The notes under the pieces: model-generated
The model's database searches: none
Told to the model about the DNA's origin: nothing
The model's input: only the letters and a program-made list of their open reading frames with translations
Assembly (NCBI GenBank): GCA_964522605.1
Contig: CAZFWV010000012.1
Span: 1-50,628, forward strand
Origin: CAVZLD01 sp964522605
Lineage (GTDB): Bacteria > Planctomycetota > Planctomycetia > Pirellulales > Pirellulaceae
DNA length: 50,628 nt
Direction: 5' to 3'
Position numbers and translations under genes: made by a program
Shown: positions 33,922-42,342 of the stretch, piece by piece
Layout of the letters: the number at the start of each line of letters is the position of its first letter
Position numbering within the stretch: position 1 is the first letter of the stretch

Positions 33922-34964
33922 ATGAGATGCTTGTTGACCTTGATTCTGTTCCTGGACTGCCTTGGGCTATCAAGCGGCCCCGCCCAAGCAACCATCCGAC
34001 GACCCAACGTGGTGATCATCTACGCCGACGATCTCGGCTACGGTGATGTTCAATGTTACAACCCCGAGCGAGGCAAGATTCCCACCCCAAACCTCGATCG
34101 ATTGGCCGCCGAGGGAATTCGCTTCACCGATGCGCATTCCAGCTCCGGCGTCTGCTCGCCGTCGCGGTATACGCTGTTGACCGGTCGCTATCATTGGCGG
34201 ACTCGGCTGCAATCTGGCATCGTGAACAAGTGGGGTAAACCGCTGATTGNNNNNNNNNNNNNNNNNNNNNNNNNNNNNNNNNNNNNNNNNNNNNNNNNNN
34301 NNNNNNNNNNNNNNNNNNNNNNNNNNNNNNNNNNNNNNNNNNNNNNNNNGCCGATCACACACTGGTGGTTTTCACGAGCGACAATGGGTGTGCTCCCTAC
34401 ATTGGCGCGGCGGACTTGGAGCAGCAGGGCCACTACCCGAGCGGCCCGCTGCGCGGATACAAGTCGGATGTTTGGGAGGGCGGCCACCGGGTACCCTTCC
34501 TCGTCCGTTGGCCCGACGTTACCGCACGGGGAGGCATCTGCGACCAATTAGTCCATCAGGCCGACCTGATGGCGACGCTGGCGGAAATCCTGGAAACTCC
34601 CCTACCCGAAAACGCGGGTGAAGACAGCTTCAGCCTGCTTCCGCTGCTTCGTGGTGAGGATCGAACCGTTCGCGAAATCGGCGTTAGTCAATCGGCACGC
34701 GGCCTGCTCTCGATTCGCCGCGGACCGTGGAAACTGATCTTCGGCAAGGGCTCGGGGGGTTGGAGTCCAGGCGAAGACACCCAGCCTGCCCAGCTCTATC
34801 ACCTGAAAAATGATTTGGCCGAAGCTCACAACCTGTATGCCGATAGACCCGAGATCGTCTCGCAGCTCAACCAGGCCATGGAGCGACTGGTGGTAAACGG
34901 GCGAAGCACACCGGGGCCGACGCAGGCGAACGATGTGCCAGTCCAGTGGACACCACTGCCGTGA
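33922..34964 (+). CDS. Secreted arylsulfatase-type sulfatase, interrupted by a 100-N gap
   Basis: The N-terminal piece (33922-34249) has a signal peptide (LLTLILFLDCLGLSSGPAQA), the metal ligands in PNVVIIYADDLGYGD, and the sulfatase signature CSPSRYTLLTGRY, where C78 should become formylglycine. After the gap, 34350-34964 reads ADHTLVVFTSDNGCAP (second metal ligand region, SDNG), GPLRGYKSDVWEGGHRVPFLVRWP (in part) and the C-terminal region with LLSIRRGPWKLI and LYHLKNDLAEAHNL. The two pieces lie in different frames across the 100 N, so the real gap length is not 100. About 109 and 204 residues are present; family members have 450-500 residues, so around 150-180 residues (about 500 nt) are missing. 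It hydrolyses sulfate esters, probably of algal polysaccharides; the substrate is unknown. Confidence 0.88.
34250..34349. other. Scaffold gap (100 N)
   Basis: Exactly 100 N, a standard placeholder for a gap of unknown length. The flanking sulfatase fragments are out of frame with each other across it. Confidence 0.99.
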
Positions 34965-35224
34965 CGTGATCTCCCCATCACGAGTCGACTCCGCTCGCGT
35001 TCGCTGTTCCCCTGTTTTTTGGGAGATCAACGATCATGCGGCAATCGTCGAGTTACGGTGCGGCTGCTTTCGAAGAGCCAGATCACACAAACGCTCCAGC
35101 GGCGGGCGTGGACGCTGCCCCCGACGATCGGATAAGATTCGTTCGGGCCTCGAAGCTTCGCTTCGCCCGAGGCGGTCGGATTCCGCTCGCTGTAAATCGT
35201 ATCCCAAATCGTGAGACTGGAAAG

Positions 35225-37285
35225 ATGAATCAATTGGGACGGGCGATTGGGGTTACCCGAACGCAACATCGCCGTCATCTAATCCGAGGCATCGGTTGCA
35301 TCTGTCTGGCGGTCTTCTTTGCTGCCGCTCGCGTCGGCGACGCACGCTCCGAAGATCAAGCAACGGCCGAATCAGCCAGTCATGAACAACTCAGTGCCCA
35401 GATTCAGGTTGCGATCCAGCGAGCGAAGCCGGCGTGCGTTGCCGTGGTTCGGCGTCGCGGCCCGAATGTGCGAACCGCGTTCAGTGCGGTGATTGTGTCG
35501 GCGGAGGGACACATCCTGACCGCGGGCCACTGCATCGACGCAGGTGCGGCGTACGACGTGATCCTGGACGACGGCCGAACGCTCCGCGCCCAAGCACTCG
35601 GCCGCTCCGCCTTCCTCGATTGCGGCCTGATGAAGATCACCGAAGATGCCGAGTTTCCACACGCGGAAATGGGAACATCCATCGGTCTGGGGCGCAATCA
35701 GCCCTGCTTGAGCATCAGCCATCCGGGAGGTTTTGATCGCGATCGCGGACTGGTTGTTCGGTTGGGTCGGGTCGTCAGCACAAACTCACGCGGACACATC
35801 CACAACACGTGCCTGATGGAACCGGGCGATTCAGGCGGCGGACTTTTCGATCTCGAGGGTCGCGTGATTGGAATTCACGCCTACATCGCGCGAGATCTGG
35901 ACGACAATTTTGACATTCCCGTCGATCTCTTTCGAACGCACTGGGACCAGCTTTGTCAGTCGGGCGAATTCACTCCGCCTTACGCCGTTCCCCAGTTCGG
36001 AATCCGACTGCAATCGGATCAGGCGATGGCTGGAGGAGTCGAAGTGGCGGAGGTGCTGCAGGCCTCACCGGCGGCCGAGGCAGGTCTCTTGGCCGGCGAT
36101 GTGATTGCCTCGGTCAACGACACCGAGCTGACGGAAGGATTCCGGATCGATCGCACGCTGCGACGTTCGATGCGGCGATGGAACCGTCCTCTGAGGTTGA
36201 TTGTTCGTCGGCAGGATCAAACGCACACGATCGAGGTTCAGCGAAAGGTCCCCACCTACGCGTCGATCCGCGACGAGCCCACGGCCGACGACAACCGACT
36301 GACAGGACTCGTGAAAGAACTGACTGCGTTGGAAGACGCCGTCGACGACACAACGGTTCAAGTTTTCAGTCAGGAAGCCGCAGAGCAGAAGGTTGCATCG
36401 CTGGGGACGGTCGTCGACTCGGCGGGTCAGATCCTCGGCAAGAGTTCCCGGGTTGGAGAATCGCCGACCGTGGTCGACTGCCGCGGCCAGTCGTTGATCG
36501 CCCGCGTCCTCGCACGGGACCCCGACAACGATTTGGTCTTACTTTCCGTTTCCGGTGAACTGCCCGCATCGATTGATCTCGATTCATCGGCGGATGCGGC
36601 GGTCGGCGCTCTGCTGTTGTCTCCGCGACCGCATGACACGCTCGGTCTGGTCAGCGTGGTGGGATCACGACCGTTTCGGTCGCCGAAACAGCCTTCCGCT
36701 GGATTCCTCGGGGTGATGCTTGAACTGCGGGAAAATCGAGTCGCAATCCGCGAGACGACAGAAGGTCCCGCGAGGAAGGCCGGACTGAAGCCAAACGACA
36801 TCGTCTTGAAGATTGGAGACAAATCCATTCAGACCGTTCCGCAGATGATTGCAACCATCCAATCGTATGAACCGGGGGAAGTTGTTCGCCTGATGATTCA
36901 GCGAGGCGAGCAAGAACAGGATTTCGACATCACACTCGACCGCCGTCCCGACGGTTCGCGCGGTCACGTCGCAGATCTGTTCGCCGGCGGCCCCAGCCTT
37001 CGCAAGACCGGTTTTGAATCGGTGTTTTGCCACGATGCGCATGCCGAGCCTCAGGAATGTGGCGGGCCGGTCTTCGATCTTTCTGGAAAGTTTGTCGGAA
37101 TCAACGTCGCTCGCTTCAGCCGGACCCGCAGCTACGCGCTTCCCGCTCAAGTTGTGCGGGATGCCGTCCAGCGCATGCAGCGACAGGCGGACCGCGCGGC
37201 GATCTCTTCCGACACGAAAGAGGAACGAGAATCCAGCGATTCCACTACTCCGGAGAGGTCGACTGCAGCAGCATCCCAGGAGTAA
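35225..37285 (+). CDS. Trypsin-like serine protease with two PDZ domains and a degenerate second protease half
   Basis: 686 aa from the ATG at 35225, which precedes the signal-like stretch RGIGCICLAVFFAAARVGDA; the frame is open to 35036, but those 63 residues are low-complexity and lack a ribosome site. First protease module: H102 in LTAGHCIDAG, D132 in AFLDCGLMKI, S203 in MEPGDSGGGLF, all intact. PDZ 1 follows at about 257-337 (ASPAAEAGLLAGDVIASVND). A second protease-like segment starts near 365 (LTALEDAVDDTTVQVFSQ), with a possible Asp in DPDNDLVLLSV, but no catalytic His. PDZ 2 sits at about 500-580 (GPARKAGLKPNDIVLKIGD). The last part reads QECGGPVFDLSGKFVGINVAR, the position of the active serine in an HtrA-type GNSGGP motif being Cys612. 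Probably periplasmic quality control or regulated proteolysis. Confidence 0.88.
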   Translation: MNQLGRAIGVTRTQHRRHLIRGIGCICLAVFFAAARVGDARSEDQATAESASHEQLSAQIQVAIQRAKPACVAVVRRRGPNVRTAFSAVIVSAEGHILTAGHCIDAGAAYDVILDDGRTLRAQALGRSAFLDCGLMKITEDAEFPHAEMGTSIGLGRNQPCLSISHPGGFDRDRGLVVRLGRVVSTNSRGHIHNTCLMEPGDSGGGLFDLEGRVIGIHAYIARDLDDNFDIPVDLFRTHWDQLCQSGEFTPPYAVPQFGIRLQSDQAMAGGVEVAEVLQASPAAEAGLLAGDVIASVNDTELTEGFRIDRTLRRSMRRWNRPLRLIVRRQDQTHTIEVQRKVPTYASIRDEPTADDNRLTGLVKELTALEDAVDDTTVQVFSQEAAEQKVASLGTVVDSAGQILGKSSRVGESPTVVDCRGQSLIARVLARDPDNDLVLLSVSGELPASIDLDSSADAAVGALLLSPRPHDTLGLVSVVGSRPFRSPKQPSAGFLGVMLELRENRVAIRETTEGPARKAGLKPNDIVLKIGDKSIQTVPQMIATIQSYEPGEVVRLMIQRGEQEQDFDITLDRRPDGSRGHVADLFAGGPSLRKTGFESVFCHDAHAEPQECGGPVFDLSGKFVGINVARFSRTRSYALPAQVVRDAVQRMQRQADRAAISSDTKEERESSDSTTPERSTAAASQE

Positions 37286-37335
37286 CCGCGACCCCCTTCT
37301 TGCGTTTGCCCACGATCCGATGCGGGAGGTAACCG

Positions 37336-38520
37336 ATGCAACACGGCAAGCGACTCCGAGTTCTGTGCTTGATTGTCTCGTTCCTCACGGCGGGTGTCGC
37401 GGCACTGCCACCGACGCGCGCACAAGATGGAATGTGGTCGAACGGATTGCCACCCGGCGACGACTTTTTTCCGATCGCCGTCTGGCTGCAAGCACCGCGA
37501 AACGCGGAAAAATACCGAGACGCAGGAATCAATGTCTACGTCGGACTCTGGAAAGGCCCAACGGAAGAACAACTTGCCGACCTCGCCGCGGCCAATATGC
37601 TCGTCATTTGTGACCAGAACGAGGTTGGCCTGAATTCCAAGAATGCCCATATGATCGTGGGATGGATGCATGGCGATGAACCGGACAATGCGCAGCCTCG
37701 ACGTGACGGCGAAGGATACGGTCCACCGATTGAACCCGCCAAAATCGAGGCAGACTATCGGCGAATTCGCGAGCGCGACCCATCGCGTCCGGTGCTCCTG
37801 AATCTTGGCCAGGGTGTTGCCTACGACCAATACATTGGCCGCGGCGTACGCCGCAACCACCCGGAGGATTATCCCGAGTACTTGCGGGGCTGCGACATCG
37901 CCTCATTCGACATCTATCCGGCTGTGCATCGAGATGCGGAGGTGGCGGGCAAGCTGGAGTTCGTTGCTCGCGGCGTGACGCGTCTGCGTCAGTGGACGAA
38001 CGACCAGAAGATCGTCTGGAACTGCATCGAATGCAGTCGAATCGGGAACCGCGAAGTCAAACCGACTCCGCACCAGATTCGCGCCGAGGTCTGGATGTCG
38101 TTGATCCATGGCTCTCGCGGCTTGATCTATTTCGTGCATCAATTCGAGCCGGTCTTTCGTGAGGCATCGCTGCTGGATGACGCGGAACTTCTGCCCGCTG
38201 TGACGGCAATCAACCGTCAAATTCATGAACTGGCTCCGATCCTCAATGGTCCATCCCTCGAGGGTGCGGTGACGATTACCAGTTCCAATGAACGAGCGCC
38301 AATCGCATCCCTGGTCAAGCAGCAGGGAAAGGCGATCTATATCTTCGCCGTCGGGATGCGAGACGAAGTGACGACCGCAACAATCCGGTTGCCCGACGTG
38401 GGCGAGTCCGTCACGGTGGACGTCCTTGGCGAAGGGCGAGGCATCGAGGCCACGGACGGTCGATTCACCGACTTCTTCGCCCCCTACGACGTCCACTTGT
38501 ACCACATCTCCATGCCGTGA
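37336..38520 (+). CDS. Exported TIM-barrel-like (glycoside hydrolase-like) protein
   Basis: 394 aa; the ATG has a good GGGAGGT site 5 nt upstream and lies 50 nt after the protease gene. Signal peptide VLCLIVSFLTAGVAALPPTRA. The core reads as alternating beta-strands and helices: FFPIAVWLQAPRNAEKYRDAGINVYVGLW (in part), MLVICDQNEVG, IVGWMHGDEPD, VLLNLGQGVAYD, CDIASFDIYPA, IVWNCIECSR, MSLIHGSRGLIYFVHQF, then a small beta-rich C-terminal domain. The acidic residues in DEPD and in FVHQFEPVF sit where GH-A type catalytic residues occur, but I cannot assign a family. The protein is probably secreted and may act on a polysaccharide. Co-directional with the protease gene. Confidence 0.8.
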   Translation: MQHGKRLRVLCLIVSFLTAGVAALPPTRAQDGMWSNGLPPGDDFFPIAVWLQAPRNAEKYRDAGINVYVGLWKGPTEEQLADLAAANMLVICDQNEVGLNSKNAHMIVGWMHGDEPDNAQPRRDGEGYGPPIEPAKIEADYRRIRERDPSRPVLLNLGQGVAYDQYIGRGVRRNHPEDYPEYLRGCDIASFDIYPAVHRDAEVAGKLEFVARGVTRLRQWTNDQKIVWNCIECSRIGNREVKPTPHQIRAEVWMSLIHGSRGLIYFVHQFEPVFREASLLDDAELLPAVTAINRQIHELAPILNGPSLEGAVTITSSNERAPIASLVKQQGKAIYIFAVGMRDEVTTATIRLPDVGESVTVDVLGEGRGIEATDGRFTDFFAPYDVHLYHISMP

Positions 38521-38613
38521 AGCCGCGTTGGGCGTCGACGTGCGGGATGCGATCATCGCCATCAGCACGGATCTGGCCCATCTCGATATCACACAAACAA
38601 GTCGATCAAAATC

Positions 38614-38784
38614 CTCGTTTAACCGCGTGCCCAGCGGGCCGCGCGAGACAGGCGCGCGAGACAGGCCGCGCGTGATCAGACGGCACGGAGTTGAGAGAGA
38701 GGCACGATGGGCAGGTATGCGTGAGGTGTGTCGGCCAGCCCGAGCGGTCGGACGCGCGGGGCGTTGCCCACGCGGTTAAACGAG
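38614..38784. mobile_element. Candidate MITE with 16-bp inverted ends
   Basis: Perfect 16-bp inverted repeats CTCGTTTAACCGCGTG (38614-38629) / CACGCGGTTAAACGAG (38769-38784) bound 171 bp that contain two tandem copies of GCGCGAGACAGGC and no plausible gene. It lies in the 298-nt space between convergent genes. The overall GC content is high and base composition differs from the flanking coding regions. Confidence 0.6.
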
Positions 38785-38818
38785 TGGGCGGCGTTGGCAC
38801 CCGTGACTTGCGATTGCC

Positions 38819-40195
38819 TTACGGATCGGCATCTGACGTGGCCGCAAGGCCCGCTTTCCACTCTTGCCCGAGCTCCTCCAGCGTGTGACCGGTTCGATCT
38901 TTCCACATGGACTCGGAGTAGCGACCTTCTCGCGCCGCCGCGTTGAGCGCCGAGACCAATCCCGGATCGTATTTCTGCGTCACCCAATTCAGAAAATTAG
39001 CGCTGACTCGATAGCTCGCATCGTATCGGACTCGCGACAGATCACGGCCGGAGATCTCCGCACCCCGAGTTTCCGGTTCGTAGAGGAACCAGCGAATGTA
39101 GTCGGCAATCCCTTCGACCAACCAACCGGGCGGACGGGTCGCATTGCGGCTCGATCTTGAAACGCGACCGTATTGCTGAACGACGTGAACCAGTTCGTGC
39201 ACAACCGCCCCCTTTGCTTCGCCGCGAAGGTTCTCTCGAAACCAACTCGCAGCACACTGCACACTCGTTCCCCCGGTCGCAGCAACTCCGCGCATCCCCT
39301 GACGAAAATTGATGGTGACGCGTTGGGGAGCTTCGTATCCGTCACTCGGAAGCAGGGCGACAATCTTGGGATACCACTGGACCAGCACAGGTACCAGTTC
39401 TCCCTCCACCCAAGCTTGGAGATCGGGCGTTTCGGAAGTATCAACGATCAATCGATACCGTCCGTCCGCGATTTCGAACACGCGTCGGCCGGGTCGCTCG
39501 CGGGGCGCAACCACCTCGGGCGGGGTAACGGCGTCCACAATATCAATCTCACTGAAGAAGGTGTTTCCGAACGCATCCTCGGCTTCGGTACGGAAGATGT
39601 CGAACAACACGTATCGATAGGTTCCAACCAGACCTTCGGAATTGGAGACGCTGACCCCGTACTGGCCCCCAGGTCGACCTTGGTCGGATCGCGTGTCGAC
39701 AGATGCCAACAGTTCCCAGCCGCAGCTTACCGGGTCGATGTCGCGCTTTGGCTGCGGATCGAACTCGGATGCCGCTCCCGTGCTGGCGTACAGACGATAG
39801 ACCTGTGGCCCTCGGTCCGCCGGATGCCACGAGTAGGAATTGATCTGCTTGATTTCGATGGATCGTCCCAGATCCACAAGTAACCTCCCACCGTCACTGC
39901 CCGCGCGAAAGAAGAAATTCTCGCGTGGTTCATCGTCCTCGGTCGGCAGAAACCCATCGTTCAACTTCTGCAGATCGCCGCCGTTTCGATCCGGACTTCC
40001 GTCGACGAGGGCAAACGTTGCTTGCGATCCCGCATCATTGCGCGACGGTTGCGGGATGTCGGAGAATCGATAATCCGCGGTCGCCGATGCCGAATCGTTG
40101 CGCTGGAAGTGGACGGTGATTTCGGCGGAGACAGGCGTTCCCCATAACAGAAGTTGACCTGCAAGGAGCACAGCGAGTCGGAAGTCTAGTCTCAT
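38819..40195 (-). CDS. Basic-secretory-type metallopeptidase with discoidin-like N-terminus
   Basis: 458 aa from the ATG at 40195; an AAGGGA site lies about 9 nt upstream. Signal peptide LAVLLAGQLLLWGTPVSA. Residues about 20-230 read as a carbohydrate- or ligand-binding sandwich of the F5/8 (discoidin) type: DGGRLLVDLGRSIEIKQINSYSWHP, YRLYASTGAASEFDP, GTYRYVLFDIFRTEAEDAFGNTFFSEIDIVD (all in part). The second half is the basic secretory protein family: zinc-metallopeptidase motif HELVHVVQ (H333, E334, H337), followed by GWLVEGIADYIRWFLYEP and FLNWVTQKYDPGLV. Plant relatives are pathogen-related secreted proteins; bacterial members are putative secreted zinc proteases with unproven activity. 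Divergent from the sugar kinase, with 92 nt between the starts. Confidence 0.85.
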   Translation of the reverse strand: MRLDFRLAVLLAGQLLLWGTPVSAEITVHFQRNDSASATADYRFSDIPQPSRNDAGSQATFALVDGSPDRNGGDLQKLNDGFLPTEDDEPRENFFFRAGSDGGRLLVDLGRSIEIKQINSYSWHPADRGPQVYRLYASTGAASEFDPQPKRDIDPVSCGWELLASVDTRSDQGRPGGQYGVSVSNSEGLVGTYRYVLFDIFRTEAEDAFGNTFFSEIDIVDAVTPPEVVAPRERPGRRVFEIADGRYRLIVDTSETPDLQAWVEGELVPVLVQWYPKIVALLPSDGYEAPQRVTINFRQGMRGVAATGGTSVQCAASWFRENLRGEAKGAVVHELVHVVQQYGRVSRSSRNATRPPGWLVEGIADYIRWFLYEPETRGAEISGRDLSRVRYDASYRVSANFLNWVTQKYDPGLVSALNAAAREGRYSESMWKDRTGHTLEELGQEWKAGLAATSDADP

Positions 40196-40287
40196 GTTCG
40201 TTTCCCTTGCATAGGTGGTCACGTGTGTATGTAAGGTTTATACTCAGACCTCACGCTGAAATCGATAACCTTCCCCGAGGATTGCCG

Positions 40288-40977
40288 ATGAGTATTCCGC
40301 TCCAGATCGCAGCCGTGGGCGAAGTTCTCTGGGACGTATTTCCCGATGGACCACGATTTGGCGGAGCGCCTGCCAATTTCGCGTGTCACGCGGCGGCCCT
40401 AGGCGCCAAATCAACGATCATCAGTTGCGTCGGGAGCGATGAACTCGGGACGACCGCCGCACATTTCCTGCAACAGCAGGGCGTCGACACGACGCAGCTG
40501 CAGGTTTCGACAGATCACCCCACGGGTACGGTCCAAGTTCAACTGGACGATCAGGGCCGCCCAGAATTTGAGATCGCCCAAAACGTGGCTTGGGATTTCG
40601 TGGAATGGACACCGCCCCTGGCGACCGTCGCCTCCCAGCTGCAGGCAATTTGTTTTGGCTCCCTGGGGCAGCGAAGCCCGAAGTCGCGAGAGACGATTCA
40701 GCGGTGCGTTGCCGCNNNNNNNNNNNNNNNNNNNNNNNNNNNNNNNNNNNNNNNNNNNNNNNNNNNNNNNNNNNNNNNNNNNNNNNNNNNNNNNNNNNNN
40801 NNNNNNNNNNNNNNNACGGTTGGCGCGGGAGATTCGTTTACGGCAGCGCTGATTGTGGGCCTGCTCCGTGGCCTGTCGCTCGACGCGGTCCATGAGCGAG
40901 CCGCGAGAATTGCAGCGTACGTCTGTACGCAAGCCGGTGCTGTTCCTGCCTTGCCGGCCGACCTGCGACAGGGCTGA
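40288..40977 (+). CDS. PfkB-family sugar kinase (fructokinase-like), interrupted by a 100-N gap
   Basis: From the ATG at 40288, with CGAGGA about 6 nt upstream. The N-terminal part has the PfkB fold: VGEVLWDVFPDGPRFGGAPANFACHAAALGA (in part), ISCVGSDELG, then a sugar-side HPTGTVQVQLDDQG. The C-terminal part resumes with TVGAGDSFTAALIVGLLRGLS, the second PfkB signature whose Asp is the catalytic base. The 100-N run at 40716-40815 happens to keep the frame, but the conserved D before TVGAGD and about 100 residues (roughly 330 nt) typical of a 300-aa fructokinase are not present. Expected to phosphorylate fructose or a similar sugar with ATP in the cytoplasm. Ends convergently with the ferredoxin gene. 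Confidence 0.85.
   Translation: MSIPLQIAAVGEVLWDVFPDGPRFGGAPANFACHAAALGAKSTIISCVGSDELGTTAAHFLQQQGVDTTQLQVSTDHPTGTVQVQLDDQGRPEFEIAQNVAWDFVEWTPPLATVASQLQAICFGSLGQRSPKSRETIQRCVAXXXXXXXXXXXXXXXXXXXXXXXXXXXXXXXXXXTVGAGDSFTAALIVGLLRGLSLDAVHERAARIAAYVCTQAGAVPALPADLRQG
40716..40815. other. Scaffold gap (100 N)
   Basis: Exactly 100 N within the PfkB-family gene. The frame is preserved by chance only. Confidence 0.99.
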
Positions 40978-41069
40978 TCGGCCGTTGGAACGCTAATTCG
41001 AGGGACAAGTCGCGCCGCCGCGAGAGCGACGAGCGTGGAGCGACCAAAGTGTGTTGGTCTACGTAACGC

Positions 41070-41348
41070 TCAATTCTCCGCCAGAGGCTCTTTCTTCTCG
41101 GTGATCACGGGGCACTTGGCCGCCATCTCCGCATTCAGTTCCTTAAACGGCTGCCATTCTTCCGGCAGGTTATCTTCGTGGAAGATCGCCTCAACCGGGC
41201 ATTCCGGAACACAGGCTTCGCAGTCGATGCACTCGTCCGGATGAATGTAGAGCATCTTGTCGCCTTCGTAAAAACATTCGACTGGGCACACAACCACACA
41301 GTCGGTGTACTTGCAGTTGAAACACGGCTGGGCAACTACGTGGGTCAT
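41070..41348 (-). CDS. fdxA: 7Fe ferredoxin
   Basis: 92 aa from the ATG at 41348 (AGGAG about 9 nt upstream; a longer frame is not needed). All nine cysteines of the Azotobacter FdI-type 7Fe ferredoxin are present at offset +1: C9, C12, C17, C21, C25, C40, C43, C46 and C50 (CFNCKYTDCVVVCPVEC, then CIDCEACVPEC). In FdI, C8, C16 and C49 bind the 3Fe-4S cluster and C20, C39, C42 and C45 the 4Fe-4S cluster. The C-terminal part (HEDNLPEEWQPFKELNAEMA) is the usual helix tail. Soluble electron carrier in the cytoplasm. Divergent from the downstream ECF sigma gene. Confidence 0.95.
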   Translation of the reverse strand: MTHVVAQPCFNCKYTDCVVVCPVECFYEGDKMLYIHPDECIDCEACVPECPVEAIFHEDNLPEEWQPFKELNAEMAAKCPVITEKKEPLAEN

Positions 41349-41724
41349 CGGAACAAATCTCCTAATCTCCCCAAGTTCGACAGGTCCGCGGCAACCGGGA
41401 CCGTTCAGAAAGATGACATCCAATCGTCTCCGGTCGGCGGAATCGCACGCTTCGATCCGCTCCGCCGACAGGGCCAACCCACCGCAGTAAGCGAACAGCG
41501 GGAACGGGGTTATCGAAGGCCAAGGTCGGCCGGCGACCGATTTCTCGAAATCTAGTGGTGGTGGTTGCTTATGTCAAGGGTCGCTGTGAGCGGATCGACT
41601 TGCCTCGCTGAGCAGGTCCACTTAGAATCGACCGAAGAGGGAGGATCGCGCGGCAGCGCAGTGCGCGGGTCCGCCGGATGCCAGGGACGGAGCCGTACTC
41701 CTGGGGCTGGAAGGGAAATCACGG
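41349..41724. other. Intergenic region between ferredoxin and ECF sigma genes
   Basis: 376 nt between divergent genes; open frames here are short. The best feature is a sigma70-type promoter at 41600-41628, listed separately. Confidence 0.5.
41600..41628 (+). promoter_or_regulatory. Candidate sigma70-type promoter for the ECF sigma gene
   Basis: TTGCCT (41600-41605), a 17-nt spacer, then TAGAAT (41623-41628). The expected start of transcription is near 41635, giving a leader of about 90 nt to the GTG at 41725. Confidence 0.55.
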
Positions 41725-42303
41725 GTGGTGCTCTCCGACATAGACCGGCGACTCCTCGAAGGCTGTCTTCATCGGACACCCCAGTCGTGGGAGCGATTTG
41801 TCGATCGCTTCCTCGGCTTGGTGCTGCATGTCGTCAATCACACCGCCCAGGCGCGATCGATGTCCCTCACCGAGGCCGATCGCGAGGACCTGGCCGCCGA
41901 AGTCTTTGCGGTGATCGTGCAGGATGATTTCGCCGTGCTCCGTCGCTTTCGCGGCCAAAGTAGCCTCGCGACTTATTTGACCGTCGTCGCTCGGCGTGTC
42001 GTGGTGCGCCAGATGGCCACGCGGCCCGGACCATCCAGCCTGCAATCCGTGCGTGATTGGATGTTATCCGATCCGACGCATGAAGCGGGCCCCGAGCAAC
42101 GGATCAGCGATCGGGAAGAGGTGGAACGCCTGCTCGCTCGACTGAACGGGACGGAGGCCGAAGTGGTGCGGATGTACCACCTGGAAGGCAAGAGCTACCG
42201 CGAGATCAGCGCCCAAGTCGGCATGCCCGAGAACAGCATCGGGCCCACACTCAGTCGGGCGCGTTCCAAGCTGCGTCATGCAAGCGGTGAGATGCACGGA
42301 TAG
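41725..42303 (+). CDS. ECF-like RNA polymerase sigma factor
   Basis: 192 aa with a GTG start at 41725 (GTG 41728 is adjacent); GGAAGGGA lies about 9 nt upstream and no ATG occurs before residue 46. Region 2: SWERFVDRFLGLVLHVVNHTA and EDLAAEVFAVIVQDDFAVLRRFRGQSSLATYLTVVARRVVVRQM (in part). Region 4: LARLNGTEAEVVRMYHLEGKSYREISAQVGMPENSIGPTLSRARSKLRHA (in part), the helix-turn-helix. No anti-sigma gene is adjacent on the same strand; downstream genes are convergent. Target genes are unknown. An unpaired ECF factor in Planctomycetota may use a C-terminal extension or a kinase, but neither is seen here. Confidence 0.9.
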   Translation: MVLSDIDRRLLEGCLHRTPQSWERFVDRFLGLVLHVVNHTAQARSMSLTEADREDLAAEVFAVIVQDDFAVLRRFRGQSSLATYLTVVARRVVVRQMATRPGPSSLQSVRDWMLSDPTHEAGPEQRISDREEVERLLARLNGTEAEVVRMYHLEGKSYREISAQVGMPENSIGPTLSRARSKLRHASGEMHG

Positions 42304-42342
42304 AGAATGCTTCGCACTGGCTTCGCGCAGGCGTTTCCGAGT

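Noticed and set aside
34247..34621. Open frames reading through the N runs
   Set aside because: They depend on the arbitrary 100-N spacing and are not evidence of coding.
35036..35224. N-terminal extension of the PDZ protease
   Set aside because: 63 low-complexity residues before the signal peptide and no ribosome site; ATG 35225 fits better.
38630..38690. GCGCGAGACAGGC tandem copies as a minisatellite
   Set aside because: Only two copies; more simply explained as internal sequence of the 171-bp element.
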